A stretch of 64,000 bases of DNA from an uncultured Alkaliphilus sp. (GCA_938074565.1 CALJEQ010000015.1:124001-188000), one strand, 5' to 3'; counted from the stretch's first letter, positions 1 through 9,690 are shown. Notes: generated by a model not told the origin, from the letters alone. Numbers and translations: made by a program.

Positions 1-1129
1 CGTATTCAGGCACATCATAATGTCTACTACTATATACTTGAAATGCATGACCTGCTTCATGGGTTAAAACATCCACATCGCCAGAAGTTCCATTAAAGTT
101 TGAAAAAATAAAGGGAGCTTTGTACTGGTTTAAATATGTACAGTATCCTCCTCCTGCCTTACCTTTTTTAGCTTCTAAGTCCAACAATTCATTTTCCCTC
201 ATAAAAGTGAAAAACTCATCTGTTTCTGGTGAAAGTTCCTTGTACATTGTCTTTCCGTTATTAATAATCCATTCTGCATCACCCTTAGGTGTTGCATTTC
301 CAGTTAAAAACTCTAAAGATTCATCATAGTATTTTAAGTTATCTAACTTTAATCTTTTTGTTTGTCTTTCCCTTAATTTAACAGCCACTGGTACTAAACT
401 CTCAAAGACTTGTTTCCTATAATTAGCCACCATTTCAGCGTTATAATCTGATCTTGTAAGACGAGCATAACCTAATTCTATAAAGTTATTAAAACCTAGT
501 TTTTTAGCTATTGTGGTACGAACCTTTACTAAATCATCATAGATTTTATCAAACTTCTCTTCATTTTCAGAGAAAAACCCATTGAAGGCTTCTTGCGCTG
601 CCTTTCTAGTGTCTCTATCCTTAGATTCCATAAAAGGCTGCATTTGTGGTAAATTTCTTTCTTCCCCTTGAAATAGAATTTTAGAAGAAGCCCTTAATTT
701 AACGTACTGGCTTGCCAACTTATTTTCTTTTTGTAAATCTTCTATAATATCAGGAGAAAAAGTTTTAAGCTTTAATTCAGCAATTGTAAAAAGTTGTTTT
801 CCCCATTTGTTTTCCAACTCATTTCTATATTTTGAATTAATTAATGACTTATAATATTGACTAACTAACCCTTCATAAATAGGCATATTCTCATCAATAT
901 AATCATTTTCTTTTTCAAAAAATTCGTCAGTTGTATCTACCGTATGTCTAATATGTACAATATTATTCATTGTTTCAAATACATTTCTTAATGAATTAAT
1001 TTCTGTTACGACTCCATCTTGAACTTCAAAAGAAGTTGCATTGTCAAATAACGCTAATAATCGATTAAACTCATTGGTGAGCGTTTCCATATTAGGTCTT
1101 ACATATTGATAATCTTTAAATGTTGACAT
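1..1129 (-). CDS. M3-family oligoendopeptidase, partial (C-terminus outside window)
   Basis: This is a cytosolic zinc metallopeptidase that cleaves short peptides, related to PepF/oligoendopeptidase. About 376 codons are visible and the reading frame runs off the left edge. The helical N-terminal region is followed by the zinc motif HEAGH at about residue 357 (complement of bases 47-61). M3 enzymes of this type are usually about 560-600 residues, so roughly a third is missing. The start at 1129 reads MSTFKDYQY and has a GGAGG ribosome binding site immediately upstream. The family assignment is firm; the exact substrate range is unknown. Confidence 0.9.
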   Translation of the reverse strand, partial: MSTFKDYQYVRPNMETLTNEFNRLLALFDNATSFEVQDGVVTEINSLRNVFETMNNIVHIRHTVDTTDEFFEKENDYIDENMPIYEGLVSQYYKSLINSKYRNELENKWGKQLFTIAELKLKTFSPDIIEDLQKENKLASQYVKLRASSKILFQGEERNLPQMQPFMESKDRDTRKAAQEAFNGFFSENEEKFDKIYDDLVKVRTTIAKKLGFNNFIELGYARLTRSDYNAEMVANYRKQVFESLVPVAVKLRERQTKRLKLDNLKYYDESLEFLTGNATPKGDAEWIINNGKTMYKELSPETDEFFTFMRENELLDLEAKKGKAGGGYCTYLNQYKAPFIFSNFNGTSGDVDVLTHEAGHAFQVYSSRHYDVPEY

Positions 1130-1387
1130 AAAAAACCTCCATCCTTTTCCAGTTAATTAGATATTTACTTATAAATACTATTCTCCATATTATTAAAATA
1201 TCCTCTATATTAATTATTTTATATATATTATCAATCTATATTTATAACATTAATATTTTATAATCTTGCTTTCATTTTTTACAGCTAATTTAAAAACTAT
1301 TTTAAAACTACCTTTTAAATAAGCAATTTTTTATTTTAGTACCCATACTCCATTATTATGCACTTTATGGTAAAACCTCAATATTGG

Positions 1388-1416
1388 TTTACATAATGTG
1401 TCTCCTCCTGTATAAT
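1388..1416 (+). promoter_or_regulatory. Sigma-A type promoter for the riboswitch/hydrolase transcript
   Basis: A -35 box TTTACA (1388-1393) and a -10 box TATAAT (1411-1416) are separated by exactly 17 bases. Transcription would begin near 1423, just before the riboswitch fold. Confidence 0.75.
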
Positions 1417-1424
1417 AGTGTTTA

Positions 1425-1558
1425 TTGCATCACCTACAAATGCTGAATCTCATATTTTTGAGTACGGAGGAACCAAAGTAGGGGTTAATCCATCCATATG
1501 GTAGGGAACCTTCTATCCCGAACCCGTCAGCTAACTTCGGAAGCATAATAAGGAAGGA
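1425..1558 (+). promoter_or_regulatory. Cyclic di-AMP riboswitch (ydaO/yuaA class)
   Basis: The leader carries the signature blocks of the ydaO class in the right order: GCTGAATCT (1442-1450), ACGGAGGAACC (about 1464-1474), GGGGTTAATCC, GGGAACC, then CCCGAACCCGTCAGCTAAC and TTCGGAAGC. It sits between a strong promoter and the start of a cell-wall hydrolase gene, which is the classic context for this riboswitch. Family members bind c-di-AMP and generally switch the downstream gene off when the ligand is abundant. Recognition is by conserved blocks read by eye, not by a covariance model. Confidence 0.9.
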
Positions 1559-1567
1559 GAGTATCAC

Positions 1568-2272
1568 ATGCAAACTAATCAAAAAAGAGTAGTTGCTCTA
1601 TTATTAATCGTTCTCTTTATTTCTGTTCAAGTGGTGGGGGTATTCGCTGCCGAACCTTATAGGTTGTTAAGATTTGGTAGTAGAGGTAACGATGTTTCAA
1701 GACTTCAACAGGAGTTGAAAAATAAAGGTTATTATAATAGTGCTGTGGACGGCATCTATGGAAGGATCACCGAAAGGGCTGTTATTAATTTTCAAAAAGA
1801 TAGCCGTATTATTGTTGATGGAATAGCAGGTAACCAAACCCAGTCTGCTTTGTTTGGTAAGACTACAACGGTTTCAAGAGGGACAACCACTTCTAGAAGT
1901 TTTGACAATAATGACGTATACTGGTTATCCAGAATTATTCACGCTGAAGCTGGAGCTGAGCCTTATAGAGGAAAAGTTGCAGTTGGTAATGTGGTATTAA
2001 ATAGGGTAAATTCAAAAGAATTCCCCAACACAATTTATGGTGTTATATTTGAATATTATAAGAATATTCCCCAGTTCAGTCCAGTACAAGATGGAACTAT
2101 CTATAATACACCATCACAAGAAAGCATTCAAGCTGCTAAAGAATCTTTAAATGGAGTTAGACCAGTGGGTAATTCCACTTACTTCTTTAATCCTGATAAA
2201 GCAGCAGGAACTTGGATCGTAAGAAACAAAAGCTATGTAACTAGAATAGGTGGTCATGTATTCTATCAGTAA
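1568..2272 (+). CDS. Secreted SleB-like cell-wall hydrolase (PG-binding + Hydrolase_2)
   Basis: The 234-residue product is an exported peptidoglycan hydrolase. A signal peptide covers about residues 1-27 (basic start, hydrophobic core, VFA-AEP cleavage region). A peptidoglycan-binding domain (about 35-95, with VSRLQQELKNKGYY and DGIYG) is followed by a Hydrolase_2/SleB catalytic domain (about 115-234) with the conserved HAEAGAEPYRGKVAVGNVV block holding the probable catalytic Glu. Relatives are spore cortex-lytic enzymes (SleB) or vegetative amidase/transglycosylases. The c-di-AMP riboswitch in its leader argues for a wall-homeostasis role in growing cells rather than a purely spore-specific one. 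A strong AAGGAAGGAG site precedes the ATG. Confidence 0.88.
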   Translation: MQTNQKRVVALLLIVLFISVQVVGVFAAEPYRLLRFGSRGNDVSRLQQELKNKGYYNSAVDGIYGRITERAVINFQKDSRIIVDGIAGNQTQSALFGKTTTVSRGTTTSRSFDNNDVYWLSRIIHAEAGAEPYRGKVAVGNVVLNRVNSKEFPNTIYGVIFEYYKNIPQFSPVQDGTIYNTPSQESIQAAKESLNGVRPVGNSTYFFNPDKAAGTWIVRNKSYVTRIGGHVFYQ

Positions 2273-2281
2273 TGTATTGAA

Positions 2282-2312
2282 GGTAGGAAATATTCCTACC
2301 TTTTTATTTTTT
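2282..2312. terminator. Terminator between hydrolase and nagA (convergent)
   Basis: GGTAGGAAATATTCCTACC (2282-2300) is a perfect stem followed by TTTTTATTTTTTTT. It ends the plus-strand hydrolase transcript. The T tract overlaps the last codons of the convergent nagA gene. Confidence 0.85.
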
Positions 2313-3452
2313 TTGTCTATAGGTGCATTTGCCATCAACAATTGTTGCCATAATATCGAGGTCTTCATTGAAAACTGTTAAGTCGGCATCTTTTCCTATT
2401 TTAATACTCCCCTTTTTATCTTCAATCCCCAATAAGGTTGCTGGGTTAATACTTACCATATTAATAATATTAGTTAAATTGTAACAGGTATTATCCCTCA
2501 TATTCTTTACAGCTTTGTTTAATTTTAATATACTACCTGCTAATGTTCCATTTTCCAGTGTTGCCATTGTTTCTGAAACATTTATCATTTGTCCACCTAA
2601 ATCATATTTTCCTGCCCTCAAGGAGGTTGCCCTTATGGAATCCGTTATTAATATAATCTTATCTAATCCCTTCATTGCAGTAACCATTCTATAAATACTA
2701 GGATGAAGGTGTATGTTATCGGCAATTATTTCACAATAAATATCACTGTCTAAAACAGCACCTACAACCCCTGGTTCTCTATGATGTAACCCAGACATAC
2801 CATTAAATAGATGGGTAGCACTTTTAATCCCTTTGTTAATAGCCTCCTTAGTCATATTATAGGTGGCATTTGAATGTCCTATTGATAAAAGAATATGGTT
2901 ATGCTTCTTAGTAATGCTATCCATAAAAATATAGTCCTTATCCATTTCTGGTGCAATGGTAATCATTTTAATTACATCGGCATACTTATTTATTAGTTCA
3001 TAATTAGGCGTTAGAATATATTTTTCATTCTGTGCCCCTTTATTGACTTCATTTATAAAAGGTCCTTCTAGATGAGCCCCTAGTATTGTAGCCCCTTCAT
3101 TTTCCCCTAACATTACTTTCTTAATAGAATCTAATGCCCTAAATATTTTTAAAGGTTCCATTGTCATGGTTGTTGGAATAAAACTTGTAACGCCACTTTT
3201 ACACACTTCCCTTGCTATTGTTTGAATAGATTCAACTGTACCATCCATTACGTCAACCCCAGCCAAACCGTGGATATGAGTGTCTATAAAGCCTGATGAT
3301 AAATAATTACCTTTTGCATCATAAACTTCCATATCCCCCAAGGGAATAGTGTTTTCTATTATATCTACTATGTGTTTATTATATAATAATGTTTTATTTT
3401 CTATAATCTCATTTGGTAGAACCAATTTAGCATTTTTAATTGCTTTTATCAT
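2304..3452 (-). CDS. nagA: N-acetylglucosamine-6-phosphate deacetylase
   Basis: The enzyme removes acetate from GlcNAc-6-phosphate to give glucosamine-6-phosphate in amino-sugar and cell-wall recycling. The 382-residue protein is full length for the amidohydrolase-fold family. Visible metal/catalytic landmarks are HIH at residues 59-61 (within GFIDTHIHG), the metal-binding Glu in GAHLEGPF (E129), GHSNA (H193), THLFNGM (H214) and the catalytic Asp in ILITDS (about D271). It stands alone; no nagB or sugar transporter is adjacent. An AGGTGA site precedes the ATG. Confidence 0.95.
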   Translation of the reverse strand: MIKAIKNAKLVLPNEIIENKTLLYNKHIVDIIENTIPLGDMEVYDAKGNYLSSGFIDTHIHGLAGVDVMDGTVESIQTIAREVCKSGVTSFIPTTMTMEPLKIFRALDSIKKVMLGENEGATILGAHLEGPFINEVNKGAQNEKYILTPNYELINKYADVIKMITIAPEMDKDYIFMDSITKKHNHILLSIGHSNATYNMTKEAINKGIKSATHLFNGMSGLHHREPGVVGAVLDSDIYCEIIADNIHLHPSIYRMVTAMKGLDKIILITDSIRATSLRAGKYDLGGQMINVSETMATLENGTLAGSILKLNKAVKNMRDNTCYNLTNIINMVSINPATLLGIEDKKGSIKIGKDADLTVFNEDLDIMATIVDGKCTYRQKK

Positions 3453-3558
3453 ATATATTCACCTACCATTTATTATAATAACAACTTCATTAGCTTATGC
3501 TAAGGGTACTTTTCTTATGGCGTGTTTAAATAATGTACTTCACATTTTTATTAAGACA

Positions 3559-3589
3559 CCCCTACTAATTTTAATCTTATAAGTAGGGG
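3559..3589 (-). terminator. Stem-loop at the 3' end of the helicase gene
   Basis: CCCCTACT (3559-3566) pairs with AGTAGGGG (3582-3589). Read on the minus strand it spans the stop codon of the helicase gene, but the following T tract is weak, so termination efficiency is uncertain. Confidence 0.5.
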
Positions 3590-5934
3590 CGTTTGTAAAA
3601 GTTTTTTAACTTTTTTATTATGTCTTCTTTTGTTTTAATTGTCGTAAAATTTCTCCATTCATAGGGAAAAATATTTCTATAACTTAATGAATTAAACCGT
3701 TCATCAATTAATAGTACAACTCCCCGATCTTCTTCTGTACGAATTACCCTACCAGCCGATTGTAATACCTTATTCATTCCTGGATACATATAAGAGTAGT
3801 TATATCCTTGTTGATTAATTTTGTTAAAATAATCTTTTATAATATCTCTTTCTAAACAAATTTGTGGTAGTCCAACACCTACTATAATCGCTCCCGATAA
3901 TCGTTCGCCCTTTAGGTCTATTCCTTCTGAAAACACCCCACCCATTACAGCAAACCCTATTAAAGTTTCCTTTGGCTGTGGTTGAAATTGTTCAAGGAAA
4001 GCCTCCCGTTCTTCCTCCATCATTATTTGACTTTGCAAAATCCTATTATAATGGGGGTATTCTTCTAAAAACAGATCATATACTTTATTCATATATTGAT
4101 AGGATGGAAAAAAGATTAAATAGTTTCCCTTTTTTTGAGAAGCAACTGCTTCAATATAGTCTACTATTTTAACATAACTATCTTCCCTATCCCTATACTT
4201 TGTAGAGATATTACTGGCTATTAATAGACATAGGTTGTCTATATTAAAAGGTGATGGAAGTAACATTCCATCATCCTCCTTCACTCCCCCTAAAATTTCT
4301 TTAAAATATTCTATGGGTGACAAAGTAGCAGAGAAAAAAACAGCAGACTTTCCTCTTTGAATGGCTTGCCCCAGTAAAAACGAAGGATCTAAACAGAATA
4401 TTTTTAGCTTTACATCTTTTTCTTCTTTTTCTACATAGGTTAAATAACGGGAATCATATAGCTCTGCTATTCTAGTAAATGCTAAGCACTGAAAAAACAA
4501 CTCTAACAACTCTTTATGCCCCTCTTGACCCTTGCCTATTGCTAAATATTCTTCACATTCTGTCATTAGTCGGTTTAATAAATATAATATATCCTCCACC
4601 AAGTCCACTTGGGTATACACGTCTTTTTCGCCACAAAGTTTCTTCATTTTAAGCATATATGAATTTAAGCTATTGAGGGCTTTTGCAATATTTGGCTCTC
4701 TATCTTTAAATATTTTCTTCAATTCTAAAAAATGACTTTTAAACAAGGTTGCTGAAAACATTTCTCTTGCTCGGTCCACTAAATTGTGGGCCTCATCTAT
4801 TAAAAAAGTATACTCATTATTATTGGCATCAAAAAATCTTCTTAGATAAACTCTGGGGTCAAAAATATAGTTGTAGTCACAAATTAAAGTATCTACCCAC
4901 ATAGCCAAGTCTAATGAATATTCAAAGGGACATAGGGTATGTTTTAAGGCATATTCCTCTACTTTTGTTCTTGATAATTCATCTTCCTTTTCCAATATAT
5001 CTAATATCCCATTGTTGACCCTATCAAAATGTCCTTTTGCATATTCACAATAATCTGGCTCACATTGGGGTTGTTCTTTAAAGCAAATCTTTTCTTTTGC
5101 TGTTATTGTTATAGTTTTAAATCTTAAACCTTTATTTCTCATCTTTACAAAGGCTTCTTCTGCTACTTGTCTTGTTATTGTTTTGGCTGTAAGATAAAAC
5201 AGTTTAGAAGTATAGCCTTCTCCCATTGCCTTTATGGCAGGAAAAAGGGTGGAAATAGTTTTCCCTATTCCCGTTGGTGCTTTAGCAAATAGCCTTTTTT
5301 GATCTTTAACAGTACGGTATACAGTAACAGCTAACTTTCTTTGCCCCAGTCTATAAGTATCAAAGGGGAATTCTAAATTATTAATTGAAGGATCCCGTAT
5401 ATTTCTCCATTTGGATGTGAAATTTGCCCATACAATGTATTTATCAATAATATTAAAGAAAAATATTTCTAATTCATTATAACTAATTGTTTTTCTAATC
5501 ATTTTTGTATTTTCAGTTTTTAGATGGAAATATGTCAACTGTATATCTATCGTTTCCATATTGTTTTGCCAACAATATATATATCCATAACACTTGGCTT
5601 GTGCCCAATGGAGGAGACTATAGTTTTCATCTATTTCCTCTAAAGCTCTATTGGTGGATTTAATTTCATCTATACAAATAGCGTCTAAAGGACAAGTAAT
5701 AAGACCATCCATTCTACCTTCAATGGAGAAGTTAAAGCCCTTATATTCAAATTTATGTTTTAAAGAAACTTCTGCTTCATAGTCTTTACCTTTAGACCGT
5801 TGAACTTTTTGATGGGCTCTTGTTCCTTCTACTCCTGAAGACATGCTTCTAAAACTGGTATCTATATCACCAGCCCTTAAAACAAATTCCACTAGGTTTC
5901 TAACTGATATTTTAATTTCGTTTAAATTAGCCAT
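3577..5934 (-). CDS. DinG/XPD-family superfamily 2 DNA helicase with N-terminal PD-(D/E)XK-like domain
   Basis: The 785-residue protein starts with a nuclease-like module (about 1-170) containing GRMDG and, after a short gap, DEIKST. This is the D...ExK arrangement of Cas4/RecB-type nucleases. The helicase core follows: Walker A APTGIGKT (about residue 217), a cysteine cluster (CFKEQPQC, C and a later C near 270-320) like the XPD/DinG iron-sulphur domain, DEAH box LIDEAHNL (about 375), SATLSP, GGVFSEGIDL and the arginine-finger motif QSAGRVIR. It probably unwinds branched or damaged DNA. It lies 3 bases downstream of map, so the two are likely co-transcribed. The helicase call is firm; nuclease activity is inference. 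Confidence 0.88.
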   Translation of the reverse strand: MANLNEIKISVRNLVEFVLRAGDIDTSFRSMSSGVEGTRAHQKVQRSKGKDYEAEVSLKHKFEYKGFNFSIEGRMDGLITCPLDAICIDEIKSTNRALEEIDENYSLLHWAQAKCYGYIYCWQNNMETIDIQLTYFHLKTENTKMIRKTISYNELEIFFFNIIDKYIVWANFTSKWRNIRDPSINNLEFPFDTYRLGQRKLAVTVYRTVKDQKRLFAKAPTGIGKTISTLFPAIKAMGEGYTSKLFYLTAKTITRQVAEEAFVKMRNKGLRFKTITITAKEKICFKEQPQCEPDYCEYAKGHFDRVNNGILDILEKEDELSRTKVEEYALKHTLCPFEYSLDLAMWVDTLICDYNYIFDPRVYLRRFFDANNNEYTFLIDEAHNLVDRAREMFSATLFKSHFLELKKIFKDREPNIAKALNSLNSYMLKMKKLCGEKDVYTQVDLVEDILYLLNRLMTECEEYLAIGKGQEGHKELLELFFQCLAFTRIAELYDSRYLTYVEKEEKDVKLKIFCLDPSFLLGQAIQRGKSAVFFSATLSPIEYFKEILGGVKEDDGMLLPSPFNIDNLCLLIASNISTKYRDREDSYVKIVDYIEAVASQKKGNYLIFFPSYQYMNKVYDLFLEEYPHYNRILQSQIMMEEEREAFLEQFQPQPKETLIGFAVMGGVFSEGIDLKGERLSGAIIVGVGLPQICLERDIIKDYFNKINQQGYNYSYMYPGMNKVLQSAGRVIRTEEDRGVVLLIDERFNSLSYRNIFPYEWRNFTTIKTKEDIIKKLKNFYKRPYL

Positions 5935-5937
5935 ATC

Positions 5938-6804
5938 TTAATCCGTCAATAACTCAAACCCGGTCTCCGTCACCAATATCGTATGCTCCCATTGAGCCGA
6001 CAATCCACCATCAACAGTTATTGTTGTCCAATTATCATCTAATATTTTACATTTATAACTTCCTTCATTTATCATAGGTTCGATGGTAAATGTCATTCCC
6101 GGCAACATAATCATTCCTTTGTTTCCGATATTATAATGATGTATAAAGGGTTCTTCATGGAATTGAATGCCAATGCCATGACCACCAAAATCCCGTACCA
6201 CAGAAAAACCTTTTTTAGTGGCATGGGCTTCAATTGCTTCTCCAATTACATTAAAAGGTTTATAGGGTTTTACACTTTCTATACCTACTTCAAGACATTC
6301 TTTTGCACATTCTACAAGTTGTTTTGCCTTTTCAGAAACACTTCCTATTGTGTACATTCTACTGGTGTCGGCATAATAACCATCTAATATCGTTGTAATA
6401 TCTATATTGATAATGTCACCATCTTTTAATTTAGTTTCATCAGGAATTCCATGACAAATAACATTATTAAGGGAAGTACATACACTTTTAGGATAACCAT
6501 TGTAGCCTAATGGAGCTGGAATGGCTCCGTGTTTTATTGTGTACTCATGCACCCAATGGTTAATCTCATTTGTTGTGACTCCTTCTACAATTTTCCCTTC
6601 CAACATATTAAAAATTGACTTAGCCAATAATCCACTTTTACGAATACCTTCGATTTGCTGTTGTGATTTAATTAATTTTCTTTTAGGTATTTGAAATCCT
6701 TCTCTTTGGTAGTCTAGCAATATACTTTCTTTTTCCATATGGCATTTTTTATATTTTTTTTCACTGCCACACCAACAGGGGTCATTTCTTTGAATCGTTA
6801 ACAT
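5938..6804 (-). CDS. map: Type I methionine aminopeptidase with SEC-C zinc domain
   Basis: The enzyme removes the initiator methionine from nascent proteins in the cytosol. The N-terminus has a SEC-C motif (NDPCWCGSEKKYKKCH). The peptidase core has the expected metal ligands: Asp pair in NIDITTILDGYYADTSR, His in GGHGIG, Glu in TIEPMIN and Glu in QWEHTILV. I chose the ATG at 6804 because GGAAGG lies about 11 bases upstream; a GTG four codons earlier (6816) overlaps that site. SEC-C-bearing MAPs are known in Firmicutes, where the domain probably helps ribosome docking. It precedes the helicase gene by 3 bases. Confidence 0.93.
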   Translation of the reverse strand: MLTIQRNDPCWCGSEKKYKKCHMEKESILLDYQREGFQIPKRKLIKSQQQIEGIRKSGLLAKSIFNMLEGKIVEGVTTNEINHWVHEYTIKHGAIPAPLGYNGYPKSVCTSLNNVICHGIPDETKLKDGDIINIDITTILDGYYADTSRMYTIGSVSEKAKQLVECAKECLEVGIESVKPYKPFNVIGEAIEAHATKKGFSVVRDFGGHGIGIQFHEEPFIHHYNIGNKGMIMLPGMTFTIEPMINEGSYKCKILDDNWTTITVDGGLSAQWEHTILVTETGFELLTD

Positions 6805-6910
6805 TTTATTCTTCACCTTCCTTTATATATTTTATGATAACATAAAAATTAAGCCCTTGCAGTAATAGTGTATTTGTAAAATATAAAACAAATTCATTTA
6901 AAGCCCATAT

Positions 6911-6948
6911 AAATAAAAAAATTTCCCTTAGTAAGATGTAAAGGGAAA
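6911..6948 (-). terminator. Terminator for the TPR protein gene
   Basis: TTTCCCTT (6922-6929) pairs with AAGGGAAA (6941-6948). On the minus strand the stem is followed by TTTTTTTATTT (6921-6911), just after the stop at 6960. Confidence 0.8.
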
Positions 6949-6959
6949 TAATCAATTAG

Positions 6960-8144
6960 TTATGATATATCTAAGTAATTTTTTTGCATTTTGTGAAGGT
7001 ACTCGATGGATTTTTCTTTATCCTCCATCATTAAGTATATTTCGGAATAAAAAGCATATAATTTTTCTTGTTTTGATTTAATATTTTTATTTAGTATTAT
7101 TTTTTCTACTTCTTTAAGATGCTTTAAAGCTTCATTATAATTTTGTTTTAACCTCATGTAAACAAGTACTATAGTAAAGTGAAAATCTACAATTAAACTA
7201 TCTTTGTTCATTTTTACTGCCAACTTAATTCCTTCTTCTAAGTCTTTTAAAGATTCTTCAGATTTACCTAACATAAATTTACATTTAGCATAACATAAAT
7301 AAATATTTGGTACGTAACTTTGTTTAACCTCATCTTTTAACTCATAGGCTTTATTGCAATATTCTAACGCCTTTTCCACCTCACCTAATTCTTGATATAA
7401 AGTGCCACAGTTTAAATAGGCTAAAAAAAGAGTATTACAGTCTAATGGTTGTGAGTTATTTAACAATTGATTATATAAATCTTCTGCTTTCTCATAATCC
7501 TTTAAGTCCCTATATGTATTAGCTTCCACTAAAGTTAATTTACCATCATTAATACAAAGTGTAGCTTTATCACTTTTTTCTTTAAGTTCATTGATATATT
7601 GTAGTGCCATATCATGTCGATGAATATAACGATAACATAAAATTTGATTGAAAATCGCCTCGGTTTTTACTGTTTCATTATTAATACTACGATGGGAAAT
7701 AGCAGTATTATATGCCATTGTGTAGTAGATTAAAGCTTGATTAATCATCATTTGCATATAATAGCTATTTCCTATAAAATTGTACATTCGAGCCACTTGC
7801 TCAAATTGTTTTTGTTCTAGAAAATAAGCTAAAGCTCTAAGATATTCTTTAATCGCATTGTTATAGTTATATTGGTAATAAAAATATTCTCCTTTTACTA
7901 TTTGTAATTCAGCTATTTCCTTCTTTAATCCCCACTTCTTAGCTAAGTCCAATAATTTTGCAAGATATTCATCATCGGTTGCTTCATGTTTCAGGGCTGT
8001 TATTTTTTCTCTCAAGTTCTTTACTTCTAGATTAATCCTACTTTTTATCTGCTCTTCTTCAATTAGCTCATCAAACATTTCTTTATCCGTTTCTGTCCCT
8101 GTACATAATAGTTCAATTTCTTCTTCTGAATTAAACATTTCCAT
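6960..8144 (-). CDS. Tetratricopeptide-repeat protein of unknown role
   Basis: The product is about 394 residues and almost wholly helical. After an acidic start (MEMFNSEEEIELL) come successive TPR-like units such as EYFYYQYNYNNAIKEYLRAL, YLNCGTLYQELGEVEKALEY and YSEIYLMMEDKEKSIEYLHK. There is no catalytic or DNA-binding domain. I chose the ATG at 8144 because AAGGGG lies 8 bases upstream. The frame stays open to 8306, but that would add a hydrophobic stretch with no ribosome binding site. TPR proteins scaffold protein-protein contacts; the partner cannot be inferred here. It has its own terminator and appears monocistronic. Confidence 0.75.
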   Translation of the reverse strand: MEMFNSEEEIELLCTGTETDKEMFDELIEEEQIKSRINLEVKNLREKITALKHEATDDEYLAKLLDLAKKWGLKKEIAELQIVKGEYFYYQYNYNNAIKEYLRALAYFLEQKQFEQVARMYNFIGNSYYMQMMINQALIYYTMAYNTAISHRSINNETVKTEAIFNQILCYRYIHRHDMALQYINELKEKSDKATLCINDGKLTLVEANTYRDLKDYEKAEDLYNQLLNNSQPLDCNTLFLAYLNCGTLYQELGEVEKALEYCNKAYELKDEVKQSYVPNIYLCYAKCKFMLGKSEESLKDLEEGIKLAVKMNKDSLIVDFHFTIVLVYMRLKQNYNEALKHLKEVEKIILNKNIKSKQEKLYAFYSEIYLMMEDKEKSIEYLHKMQKNYLDIS

Positions 8145-8392
8145 TATCATAACCCCTTCCAATGAAGCATTGTTATAACTAGCGATCTGTTTTTGTTTCT
8201 TTATCTTTATATAAAATGTCAATAGTATATTTGTCTCTACTATTATGATACCTAAAGAAGAAGAATTTTTCAATGTTTTTATAGCAATTTTAAGAATTTT
8301 TTGCATTTAACCATATATTTAAATATTAGTTATTAATAAATAGTGATTATTTAACATATCCCTTACAATCTAGTTTAAAACCTGAAGTTTTT

Positions 8393-9664
8393 TTAATTAA
8401 AGAAGGTCTTTAATTCTGGTAGCACAATAATCCATACACCTAGTAGTAAAGCAATAACACCTGTAACGATAAATATTGTGGCTGGTAGTAAAACATCTGA
8501 TAAAACCCCATAAACACCTAACCCAACTGGAACAATCCCCTGTGATACCGTATTCAAGAGGGCAAAGAATCTTCCTCTAAATTCATCGGGTACTCTTTTT
8601 TGTAATGCTGTAAATAGTGGAATACATATTAATGAATTACAAATCATTAAAAGCATAGTCAATATACAATATAGAAAAAACGTATTTAAATTACCTACTT
8701 TGTTTAGTATGACAGGTATTACAGGTATTCCAAACCCAATTAACGTTAGTGCTTGTCCCAACAAAGCCCATTGAATTAACCGATGACTACTAAACTTGGA
8801 AAAAACAGATAATGCCACCATCCCTAGCAAAGCTCCAACCGGGAATATAGACTGTAAAATGCCATATTCCTTAGCACCCATTTCTAAAGTAAATTTAATT
8901 GTTTTAGGAAAAACAATTTGTAAAACAGGATTAAAGAAAAAATTAAGGAATAAAGAAAAAATCATAATCTTTAAAATGGTTTTTTGATTTCTTACAAATT
9001 TTACTCCGCCTTTAAAATCCTCCCAAAAACTAGATTTTACATTGCCTTTTTTCTTTACATGAGGCAAGTTAATAAACGTTTCAGAAATACCTGATAGTAT
9101 AAAGGAAATTCCATTAACCATAAAAATACCAACTATTCCAAGTTTATAATATAAAAAACCAGAGATAGCACCACCAATAATCCATGTAAGTTGCCTACTA
9201 ATTGCATTTATGGAATTAGCTTTAGTTAAGTCCTTTACTTCGACAATATTAGGAATTGATGCATCCACCGCAGGATTAAAAAAAGTTCCAAAAAATGCAC
9301 TTAAAAACGTAATACTAAATAATGAAATAATAGGATAAATGTTATTGTAAACCAAAACACCTAAACTTAATAGTAATATACCTCGAATAACATCTGTACC
9401 TACAATGATATTTTTACGACTCATTCGATCAACACAAACCCCTGAAAAAGGACTGCAAATGATATAGGGTATTAATACAATAGCTCCAAAAATGGCCATA
9501 TATGTTCCCGAACGTCCTTCTCCAACTGTATTCATAATAAACCACGCCACCGCCACTGAATGTACGGCGTTTCCTAGATTTGATACGATTTGTCCCATCA
9601 ATAACAAAACAAAACTCTTATTTTGAAAAATACTACTTTGTTGTAATTTCAGTGAATCCTCCAT
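8393..9664 (-). CDS. MFS transporter (multidrug/macrolide-efflux type)
   Basis: The 423-residue membrane protein has twelve predicted hydrophobic segments and the MFS loop motif after TM2 (GVCVDRMSRKNIIVGTD). N-terminal (LLLMGQIVSNLGNAV) and central features match the MFS_3/enterobactin-exporter-like group that includes macrolide efflux proteins. Substrate is not predictable. GGGAGGG precedes the ATG. It is flanked by a strong hairpin upstream (terminator of yidC) and seems to be a single-gene unit. Confidence 0.82.
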   Translation of the reverse strand: MEDSLKLQQSSIFQNKSFVLLLMGQIVSNLGNAVHSVAVAWFIMNTVGEGRSGTYMAIFGAIVLIPYIICSPFSGVCVDRMSRKNIIVGTDVIRGILLLSLGVLVYNNIYPIISLFSITFLSAFFGTFFNPAVDASIPNIVEVKDLTKANSINAISRQLTWIIGGAISGFLYYKLGIVGIFMVNGISFILSGISETFINLPHVKKKGNVKSSFWEDFKGGVKFVRNQKTILKIMIFSLFLNFFFNPVLQIVFPKTIKFTLEMGAKEYGILQSIFPVGALLGMVALSVFSKFSSHRLIQWALLGQALTLIGFGIPVIPVILNKVGNLNTFFLYCILTMLLMICNSLICIPLFTALQKRVPDEFRGRFFALLNTVSQGIVPVGLGVYGVLSDVLLPATIFIVTGVIALLLGVWIIVLPELKTFFN

Positions 9665-9690
9665 TAAATCCCTCCCATATTTTTTATAAA

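Noticed and set aside
8145..8306. An N-terminal extension of the TPR protein with a hydrophobic segment
   Set aside because: No ribosome binding site supports the 8306 start, whereas AAGGGG is well placed for the 8144 start.
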